Assembly: GCA_020444245.1 (NCBI GenBank)
Contig: JAHLLI010000016.1
Location: forward strand, 50,340 to 114,339
DNA: 64,000 nucleotides
From: Actinomycetales bacterium
Lineage (GTDB): Bacteria; Actinomycetota; Actinomycetes; Actinomycetales; Cellulomonadaceae
Direction of reading: 5' to 3'
The notes beneath the pieces are model-generated. The model was not told the origin of the DNA, searched no databases, and was given only the letters and a program-made list of their open reading frames with translations. Positions 27,065-33,743 of the stretch are shown here, one piece after another. Made by a program: the position numbers and the translations under genes. The stretch's first letter is position 1. Every line of letters begins with the position of its first letter.

Positions 27065-27828
27065 TGATCCTTACCGTCATCGAGAACAGCGCGAGCGTTC
27101 CCCTCGACCGGTTCGCCGGTTGGCTCGCCGAGGCTCCCGAGGCCCCAGACATCGAGATCGTGCGCGCTTGGGACGGCGACGCGATCCCCACCCTCGCCGA
27201 GTGCGGCGACGGTCTCCTCGTCCTCGGCGGGCTGCAGCACGCCTACGACGACGACGGCTCCCCGTGGCTGCCCGCGACCCGCGCGCTGCTCGCCGAGGCC
27301 GCCCACACCGCCCTGCCCACGCTCGGCCTGTGCCTGGGCGCCCAGCTGCTCGCCGCGGCGAACGGCGGGTCCGTGCAGGTCGCAGCCCCTCCGGGGCGCG
27401 AGTCCGGCGTCATCGAGGTCGCACCGCGGCCCGAGGCCGTGCGCGACCCGCTGCTCGGCGAGCTCGCGGCCGACGTGCCGGCCGACCACCCGCTCGGCGG
27501 CGGTGTGCTCGCCCGCGTGCCGTCCATGCACGCCGACGCGGTGGTCACCCTGCCGCCCGGCGCCGTCTGGCTGGCGTCCTCCGCGCAGTACCCGTACCAG
27601 GCGTTCCGGGTCGGCCCGGCGGCGTGGGGTCTGCAGTTCCACCCCGAGGCTTCCGAGCGGACCGTGCTCGGCTGGGCCGAGGAGCTGGACGACGTGGACA
27701 CCGCCGAGGTGGCCGCCGAGCTGCGCGAGCACGCCGACGAGATCGAGCGCGCCGGTCGCGCGATCGCCGTGTCGTTCGCCGAGCTGGTCGCCGAGTCCGC
27801 CCGGCGGAGCGCCGAGCTCGCCGGCTGA
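27064..27828 (+). CDS. Class I glutamine amidotransferase-like protein
   Basis: A 254-aa protein of the GMP-synthase-like amidotransferase family. The nucleophile elbow is GLCLGAQLL (Cys90). The His/Glu pair is in LQFHPEAS (His193, Glu195). DGLLVLGGLQHAYDDDG near residue 45-60 fits the oxyanion-strand region. These proteins hydrolyse glutamine and pass ammonia to a partner, but a standalone copy has no known acceptor here. An upstream in-frame start at 27022 exists, but the -10 box favours GTG 27064. The gene converges on the XPB helicase gene with only three bases between stop codons. Confidence 0.88.
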   Translation: MILTVIENSASVPLDRFAGWLAEAPEAPDIEIVRAWDGDAIPTLAECGDGLLVLGGLQHAYDDDGSPWLPATRALLAEAAHTALPTLGLCLGAQLLAAANGGSVQVAAPPGRESGVIEVAPRPEAVRDPLLGELAADVPADHPLGGGVLARVPSMHADAVVTLPPGAVWLASSAQYPYQAFRVGPAAWGLQFHPEASERTVLGWAEELDDVDTAEVAAELREHADEIERAGRAIAVSFAELVAESARRSAELAG

Positions 27829-27831
27829 GCG

Positions 27832-29478
27832 CTACAGCGGCTCGGCGTCGAGGTCGTGGGCGTCGACGATCCGGTAGGCGTAGCCCTGCTCGGCCAGGAA
27901 CCGCTGGCGGTGCGCGGCGAACTCCTGGTCGACCGTGTCCCGCGAGACCACCGTGTAGAAGTGCGCCGTGCGCCCGTCCGCCTTGGGCCGCATGATCCGG
28001 CCCAGGCGCTGGGCCTCCTCCTGGCGTGAGCCGAACGTGCCCGAGACCTGGATCGCGACGGCGGCCTCCGGCAGGTCGACCGAGAAGTTCGCGACCTTGC
28101 TCACCACGAGCCGCCGGACCTCGCCGGCCCGGAACGCGTCGAACAGCCGCTGCCGCTCGCGCACCGTGGTCTGCCCGGTGATCAGCGGCGCGTCCAGGTG
28201 GTCCGCGAGCAGCTCGAGCTGGTCGAGGTACTGCCCGATCACCAGGAGCTGCTCGTCGGCGTGCCGCGCCACCAGCTGCTCGACGACGGCGTTCTTGCCC
28301 GCCGCGCTCGCGGCGAGGCGGTAGCGGTCCTCCGCCTCGGCGGTGGCGTAGGTCATCCGCTCGCCGTCCGGCAGCGTGAGCCGCACCTCGGTGCACACCG
28401 CCGGGGCGATGTATCCCTGTGCCTCGATGTCCTTCCACGGCGCGTCGTAGCGCTTGGGTCCGATCAACGAGAAGACCTCGTCCTCGCGCCCGTCCTCGCG
28501 CACCAGGGTCGCGGTCAGGCCCAGGCGTCGGCGGGCCTGCAGGTCCGCGGTCATCCGGAAGATCGGTGCGGGCAGCAGGTGCACCTCGTCGTAGACGATC
28601 AGGCCCCAGTCGCGTGCGTCGAGCAGCTCCAGGTGCGGGTACACGCCCTTCCGCTTGGTGGTCAGCACCTGGTACGTCGCGATGGTGACCGGCCGGACCT
28701 CCTTGCGCGCACCGGAGTACTCGCCGATCTCCTCGGGAGTCAGCGTGGTGCGCTTGACCAGCTCGTCGCGCCACTGGCGGGCGGCGACGGTGTTGGTCAC
28801 CAGGATCAGTGTGGTGCTGCCGGCCCGGGCCATCGCGGCGGCTCCCACGATGGTCTTGCCCGCGCCGCAGGGCAGCACCACCACGCCCGACCCGCCGTGC
28901 CAGAACCCGTCGGCGGCCTGCTGCTGGTAGGGGCGCAGCGCCCAGCCGTCGGTCACCAGGTCGATCGGGTGGGCCTCGCCGTCGACGTAGCCGGCCAGGT
29001 CCTCCGCGGGCCAGCCGAGCTTGACCAGGGCCTGCTTGAGGCGCCCGCGCTCGGACGGGTGGACCGCGACGTCGTCCGCGTCGAGCCGGGTGCCGAGCAT
29101 CCCGGCGGTGCGCTTGGCGCGCAGGACCTCCTCGAGCACCGCGCGGTCCACGGCGTGCAGCACGAGCCCGTGCACCGGGTGGTCGACCAGCTGGAGGCGC
29201 CCGTAGCGCGACATCGTCTCCGCGACGTCGACCAGCAGGGCGTGCGGCACGGGGTACCGCGAGTGGTCCAGCAGCGCGGAGACCACCTGCTCGGCGTCGT
29301 GACCGGCGGCGCTGGCGTTCCACAGCCCGAGCGGCGTGAGCCGGTAGGTGTGCACGTGCTCGGGAGCGCGCTCGAGCTCGGCGAACGGCGCGATCGCCCG
29401 CCTGGCCTCCTCGGCCGCCGGGTGGTCGACCTCGAGCAGCAGCGTGCGGTCGCTCTGCACGATCAGTGGTCCGTCCAT
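27832..29478 (-). CDS. XPB/ERCC3-like DNA repair helicase
   Basis: A 548-aa superfamily 2 helicase of the bacterial XPB type. An N-terminal domain with YRLTPLGLWNA comes first (about 40-130). The helicase core then has Walker A (LPCGAGKTIVG), motif Ia, a DEVH box (IVYDEVHLLP), motif III (GLTATLVREDG) and motif VI (QRLGRIMRPK). The C-terminal lobe shows LLVIGQYLDQLELL. Bacterial XPB unwinds DNA 3' to 5' in ATP-driven fashion and is thought to act in repair. ATG 29478 overlaps the stop of the upstream helicase-associated gene by 16 bases, so the two are co-translated. Confidence 0.94.
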   Translation of the reverse strand: MDGPLIVQSDRTLLLEVDHPAAEEARRAIAPFAELERAPEHVHTYRLTPLGLWNASAAGHDAEQVVSALLDHSRYPVPHALLVDVAETMSRYGRLQLVDHPVHGLVLHAVDRAVLEEVLRAKRTAGMLGTRLDADDVAVHPSERGRLKQALVKLGWPAEDLAGYVDGEAHPIDLVTDGWALRPYQQQAADGFWHGGSGVVVLPCGAGKTIVGAAAMARAGSTTLILVTNTVAARQWRDELVKRTTLTPEEIGEYSGARKEVRPVTIATYQVLTTKRKGVYPHLELLDARDWGLIVYDEVHLLPAPIFRMTADLQARRRLGLTATLVREDGREDEVFSLIGPKRYDAPWKDIEAQGYIAPAVCTEVRLTLPDGERMTYATAEAEDRYRLAASAAGKNAVVEQLVARHADEQLLVIGQYLDQLELLADHLDAPLITGQTTVRERQRLFDAFRAGEVRRLVVSKVANFSVDLPEAAVAIQVSGTFGSRQEEAQRLGRIMRPKADGRTAHFYTVVSRDTVDQEFAAHRQRFLAEQGYAYRIVDAHDLDAEPL

Positions 29479-31835
29479 GCCTCCCTCTCCGTCGTCGCGG
29501 GCGCCTCGACCGGGCGGGCGTCGGCGATCCGGTGCACCGCCACGGTCAGCTCGGCGGCGCGTTCGGCGTCCAGCACGCGCACCCGCCCGGCGTCGACCCG
29601 CAGCGGTTTGACCCGGCGACGGCTCGGCCCGCCTGGCGTGGCGACCTCGAGCCACACCTCGCTGCCCGTCGCGACCGCGGCGCGCAGCACGGCCAACGTC
29701 TCGCTGGGCTCGGGTGTTCCGTCGGTCCCGTCCCGGTCGGTCTCGCGATCCGCGGCACCGTCGCGTGCGTCGGCCTGCGTCCCGACCCCGAGCAGGTCGG
29801 TCGCGACCCGCAGGAGGCGGCGGCGGGTCAGCTCCGGGTCGGGCGCCGCTGGTGGGCGGTGCCGCAGCCGCACCCGGTTCCGGGGCCGCTCGGTGTGCAC
29901 GACCGTGCCGTCCGCGTCCTCGATCACCGCCGCGAGGCCGGCCGCCCGCAGCGCCCCGACCAGGGCCGCCGGGGGTGCGGAGGTGACCAGCACGCCGGGC
30001 GCGAGCGTGCGCAGGCCCAGGCCGCGCAACGCCGGCTCGCCGGCCAGCGCGGCGAGGGCCGCGGGCTCACCTCGCAGGTAGGCGCCCGCGGCGCCGACCC
30101 GCACCTGACCGTGGCGGCGGGCCGCATCCGTGACGAGGTAGGCGAGCGGCTGGGGGACGCCGCTCCTCGCGTGCGCGGCGAGCTCGGCGAGGATCTCCTC
30201 GCCCGACCGGGTGTCCAGCGCGGTGCGCACGCTCGCCTCCGTGAAGCGCACCGTCAGCCCGGCCCCGCGGGACTCGACCTGCGCGGTGTCGGCGAGCAGC
30301 GCGGCGAGCGCCTCGGTGGGGCGGCCGGGCACGACCCCGGTCAGGTCGCCACCCAGCAGCACCTCGTCCACCGGCGCCGGGAGCGCGGCGTCGAGCGCCG
30401 CCGCGGCGCGCTCCGCGGCCTCCGGCGTGACACCGCCGGGGGTCGGCTCCGCCGCATCCGGGTCCGCCCAGCCCGCGAGCAGGGCGCGGGCCGGCTCGCC
30501 CAGGGCACCCGCCCCGGTCAGGCCCAGCAGCGCGGCCTCTGCCAGCACCGCCCGGACGGCGTGCTCGGTCGGGGCCGAGCGCGGGGCGCGCCACTGCAGC
30601 ACCGCGTGCACCTGCTCGGCGTCCACCCGGCCGTCGGCTCCGGCGAGCACGCCCAGCACGGCAGCCCGCAGCCGGGGGACCCACGGCCGCCGGTGGGCGG
30701 GGTCCAGGGCGCCGCGCAGGGCACCCGCCTCGTCCCGGGTGCCGACCAGCCACGGCGCGCGCTCCGCGGTGAGCCACGCTCGGGCCAGCTCCACCCAGCG
30801 TCGCGCGGCGTCGTCCTGCGCCCACTCGTCGGCGATCGTGGTGGGGCAGAACGACGGCGTGGCCTCGCCGTCGTCGGTGACCAGTCGTGCCGCACCCGCC
30901 ACCTCGACCACCACGGCGGCCTCCGCCACGGTGACCTCGAGGGCGCCGGCCACCCGCTTCAGCTCGCGCGCGCCCAGGCCACCCGAGCGCAGCACCGGTG
31001 CCGGCTCCGCGCCCCACATCTCGACCAGCGTCCCCACCAGACGGACCGCCTCCAGCGCGTGCCCCGTCACCTCGCCGGCCACCACGCGGGGGTCGATCGG
31101 GGTCGCCTCCGCCGCGGGCGGCTCGGGGGGCTGCGGCCGCAGGCGGCCACCGCGCAGGGCGAGCGCGACCTCCCGCGGCAGCACCACGTGCTGCGGATCG
31201 CCCACCGCGAGCAGCCCGTGGCGCAGCAGCCAACCCACCGCGCCGGTGCCCGGGCTGCCGGGACCCGGCGTCCGGCCCACCGGGGGCCCGGGGGCGAGCG
31301 CCTCGAGCACGGCGCGCGCGCCGGCCGGGGCCCGGTCCAGCAGACCGGAAACGGTCTCCGGCTCGCCGAGCCTGGCCGCCAGCGCGTCGGTCGCGCAGCC
31401 CAGCTCGGCCGCGAGCTCGGCGAGCGCCTCGGGCGAGCGGCGGGCCAGGGTCTCGGCCAGCGACGGCCCGAGCCCTGCGGGGTGCGGCCCGAGGAGCTCG
31501 GCCAGGCCGGGGGCGGCGTGCAGGCCGGCCTCGTCGTCCCAGACCAGCGCCCAGTCGCGGGCGGTGTCCAGCCACGCGTCGGCCCGGCCGCCCAGAGCCT
31601 GGGACACCGCATCGCCCGTCACCGGCCCGGGAAGCACCAGGACGGCCTCGATCGTGGCGAGCACCCCGGCGTCGACCCGGGCCAGGGCGCGGTCCAGGCT
31701 CGGCCGGGTGGACGCCCGGGCGGCCAGCGCGCGCGCCGAGGCCGGCGGTGGCGCGGCCAGGTCCCGACGGCGGTGCAGGACCTCGGCCACGCCTTCGGCG
31801 CCCATGGCGCGCAGGTGCTCGGTGAACGTGGCCAT
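29463..31835 (-). CDS. Helicase-associated (XPB partner, helicase C-terminal domain) protein
   Basis: A 790-aa protein starting MATFTEHLRAMGAEGVAEVLHRR. I recognise it as the actinobacterial helicase-associated protein that precedes the XPB gene. It has an N-terminal winged-helix-like region (about 10-90), a long Ala/Arg-rich middle, and a helicase_C_3-type region (about 560-700: VRVGAAGAYLRGEPAALAAL, RTLAPGVLVTSAPP). No Walker A or DEAH motif is seen, so it is not an ATPase itself. The overlap with the XPB gene suggests a physical partner that loads or regulates the helicase. The function is inferred from the pairing. Confidence 0.85.
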   Translation of the reverse strand: MATFTEHLRAMGAEGVAEVLHRRRDLAAPPPASARALAARASTRPSLDRALARVDAGVLATIEAVLVLPGPVTGDAVSQALGGRADAWLDTARDWALVWDDEAGLHAAPGLAELLGPHPAGLGPSLAETLARRSPEALAELAAELGCATDALAARLGEPETVSGLLDRAPAGARAVLEALAPGPPVGRTPGPGSPGTGAVGWLLRHGLLAVGDPQHVVLPREVALALRGGRLRPQPPEPPAAEATPIDPRVVAGEVTGHALEAVRLVGTLVEMWGAEPAPVLRSGGLGARELKRVAGALEVTVAEAAVVVEVAGAARLVTDDGEATPSFCPTTIADEWAQDDAARRWVELARAWLTAERAPWLVGTRDEAGALRGALDPAHRRPWVPRLRAAVLGVLAGADGRVDAEQVHAVLQWRAPRSAPTEHAVRAVLAEAALLGLTGAGALGEPARALLAGWADPDAAEPTPGGVTPEAAERAAAALDAALPAPVDEVLLGGDLTGVVPGRPTEALAALLADTAQVESRGAGLTVRFTEASVRTALDTRSGEEILAELAAHARSGVPQPLAYLVTDAARRHGQVRVGAAGAYLRGEPAALAALAGEPALRGLGLRTLAPGVLVTSAPPAALVGALRAAGLAAVIEDADGTVVHTERPRNRVRLRHRPPAAPDPELTRRRLLRVATDLLGVGTQADARDGAADRETDRDGTDGTPEPSETLAVLRAAVATGSEVWLEVATPGGPSRRRVKPLRVDAGRVRVLDAERAAELTVAVHRIADARPVEAPATTEREAWTDH

Positions 31836-31891
31836 CCGCACCACGATACGAGCCGCCACCCGCCCGGCGCGCCTCGGGCCGGCGCGCACCC

Positions 31892-31905
31892 TAGGCTCGG
31901 GCCCG
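31892..31905 (+). promoter_or_regulatory. -10 box of a leaderless small membrane protein transcript
   Basis: TAGGCT at 31892-31897 ends seven bases before GTG 31905. It fixes that start within a frame that is open far upstream as an antisense shadow. Confidence 0.5.
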
Positions 31906-32258
31906 TGGAGATCGTCAAGGACCTGCTCCTGGTGCTGCACTTCGTCGGGCTCGCGAGCCTGCTCGGTGGGTTCCTGGTGCAGATGAAGCCCAAGGAGAAG
32001 GTCGTCAACGCGGCGATGCTGCACGGCGCCCTCACCCAGCTCGTCACCGGGGTGGCGCTGGTGGGGGTCGACCAGGCGATCGGCGACCCGGTGAACAACG
32101 TCAAGATCGGCATCAAGCTGGTGGTGCTCCTGGTGATCACCGCCCTGGTGTTCCGGTTCCGCGGGCGCGAGCACGCCCCGACCGGCGTGTGGGGCGCGAT
32201 CGGCGGTCTCACGCTGGTGAACATCGTCATCGCGGTGTTCTGGCACGCCGCGTCCTGA
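31905..32258 (+). CDS. Small integral membrane protein (three to four TM)
   Basis: A 117-aa protein starting MEIVKDLLLVLHFVGLASLL. Hydrophobic helices lie at about 5-24, 38-55, 66-85 and 95-114. Basic residues (MKPKEK, FRGREH) mark loops. I cannot assign a named family with certainty; it resembles small hypothetical membrane proteins that travel with cold-shock and DUF3027 genes in actinobacteria. It is divergent from the helicase-associated gene across about 70 bases. Confidence 0.8.
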   Translation: MEIVKDLLLVLHFVGLASLLGGFLVQMKPKEKVVNAAMLHGALTQLVTGVALVGVDQAIGDPVNNVKIGIKLVVLLVITALVFRFRGREHAPTGVWGAIGGLTLVNIVIAVFWHAAS

Positions 32259-32325
32259 CGCAATGTCGGCGACCGGCGTCACTGCACGCCGGTACCCTGG
32301 TGACCTCTGGACAGAAGGAGTCGAG

Positions 32326-32709
32326 GTGCCCACCGGCAAGGTCAAGTGGTTCGACGCCGAGCGCGGCTTCGGCTTCATCGCCGCGGACGACGGCGGCGAG
32401 GTCTTCCTGCACGCCTCGGCGCTCCCGGCCGACACCCCGGCCCCGAAGCCGGGCTCCCGGGTCGAGTTCGGTGTCGCGGACGGCCGGCGCGGCCCGTCGG
32501 CGCTCTCGGTGACCCTGCTCGACCCGCTGCCGTCGGTGGCCAAGGCGAAGCGCCGGCCGGCCGAGGAGATGGCTGTGATCGTCGAGGACGTCATCAAGCA
32601 GCTCGACCAGATCGGCAACGGGCTGCGGCGCGGCCACTACCCGGACCGCTCGCGCGGCGCCAAGACCGCGCAGATCCTGCGCGCCGTGGCGGAACAGCTC
32701 GAGGTCTGA
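32326..32709 (+). CDS. Cold-shock-domain protein with C-terminal extension
   Basis: A 127-aa protein starting MPTGKVKWFDAERGFGFIAA, an OB-fold cold-shock domain with both RNP motifs (KWFDAERGFGFI and VFLHAS) in residues 1-65. Unlike the 67-aa CspA type it has a 60-residue helical tail (EEMAVIVEDVIKQLDQIGNGL). It should bind single-stranded nucleic acid. AGAAGGAG lies before the GTG at 32326, and TACCCT at 32293-32298 is a likely -10. The stop overlaps the DUF3027 start (TGATG), so these genes form one operon. Confidence 0.93.
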   Translation: MPTGKVKWFDAERGFGFIAADDGGEVFLHASALPADTPAPKPGSRVEFGVADGRRGPSALSVTLLDPLPSVAKAKRRPAEEMAVIVEDVIKQLDQIGNGLRRGHYPDRSRGAKTAQILRAVAEQLEV

Positions 32710-33743
32710 TGGCAGCCACGAAGGACGCCGTGCTCGACGCCGCCGTCGAGCTGGCCCGGCGTGCCGCGGAGGACGTCGCGCAGGACCCTGCGTTGGTCGG
32801 TGAGCACCTCGGGCTGGAGCACGAGTCCGAGCGGCTGGTCGCCCACCGCTTCGCCACGACGGCCCCGGGCTACCGGGGCTGGGCGTGGACAGTCACCGTG
32901 GCCAGGGTGCCGCGCGGCCGCACCGCGACGGTGTGCGAGGTGGACCTGCTGCCGGGCGAGGAGGCCCTGCTCGCTCCGGAGTGGGTGCCGTGGGCCGAGC
33001 GCCTGCGCCCGGGCGACGTCGGCCCCGGCGACGTGCTTCCCTTCGTGGCGGACGACGACCGGCTCGACCAGGGCTACGAGGCCACCGGGGACCTGGACGC
33101 CGACGAGCTCGCGCTCTTCGAGCTGGGGCTGGGCCGCCCGAGGGTGCTCTCGGCGTCCGGGAGGTCGCAGGCCGCGGACCGCTGGTACGCCGGGTCCCAC
33201 GGCCCGATGGCGCCCGCGGCGCTCGCGGCGAGCGCACCGTGCTCGACGTGCGGGTTCCTCCTGCTGCTCGCGGGGTCGCTGCGCACCGAGTTCGGGGTGT
33301 GCGCCAACGAGTGGTCGCCGGACGACGGCCGCGTGGTGAGCATGGATCACGGGTGCGGGGCGCACTCCGAGACGGACGCCGCGCCGCTGCCGAGCGACTG
33401 GCCCGACCCCGTGCCCGCCTCCGCCGAGCTCGACCTGGAGTCGGCCGGGCCTGAGGCCGGGGCCGGGCCTGAGGCCGAGCAGGAGTCCGAGGCCGAGGCC
33501 GAGCCTGAGGCGACGGCTGAGACGCAGGCTGGGGCTGAGCCCGAGCCCGAGGTCGAGCCGGAGCCCGAGGCGACCGCTGAGACGCAGCCCGAGGTCGAAT
33601 CGGAGCCCGAGGCGACGGCTGAGACGCAGCCCGTGGCTGAGCCGCAGCCCGTGGCTGAGGCGCAGCCCGGGGCCGAGGCGCAGGACGTGGTTGAGGCGGA
33701 CACCGAGCCCGAGCCTTCGGCCGAGACCGCCGGGCAGGAGTGA
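32709..33743 (+). CDS. DUF3027 protein with Glu/Pro-rich repeat tail
   Basis: A 344-aa protein. The first 230 residues are the actinobacterial DUF3027 domain, with PGYRGWAWTVTVARV, EVDLLPGEEALLAPEWVPW and a possible metal site formed by CSTCGF and DHGCGAH. The tail (about 235-344) is acidic and built from imperfect copies of EPEATAETQ, PVAEPQ and similar units, so it is low-complexity and probably disordered. Function is unknown; the fixed place between a cold-shock protein and a sacsin-like ATPase suggests an RNA or protein quality-control link. The stop overlaps the next GTG by one codon. Confidence 0.9.
   Translation: MAATKDAVLDAAVELARRAAEDVAQDPALVGEHLGLEHESERLVAHRFATTAPGYRGWAWTVTVARVPRGRTATVCEVDLLPGEEALLAPEWVPWAERLRPGDVGPGDVLPFVADDDRLDQGYEATGDLDADELALFELGLGRPRVLSASGRSQAADRWYAGSHGPMAPAALAASAPCSTCGFLLLLAGSLRTEFGVCANEWSPDDGRVVSMDHGCGAHSETDAAPLPSDWPDPVPASAELDLESAGPEAGAGPEAEQESEAEAEPEATAETQAGAEPEPEVEPEPEATAETQPEVESEPEATAETQPVAEPQPVAEAQPGAEAQDVVEADTEPEPSAETAGQE
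33477..33690 (+). repeat. Imperfect coding repeats in the DUF3027 tail
   Basis: The DNA repeats units such as GAGCCCGAGGCGAC-GCTGAGACGCAG several times, encoding EPEATAETQ-like segments. Three copies of the ATAETQ core are visible. Such tails vary in length by slippage or recombination. Confidence 0.7.
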
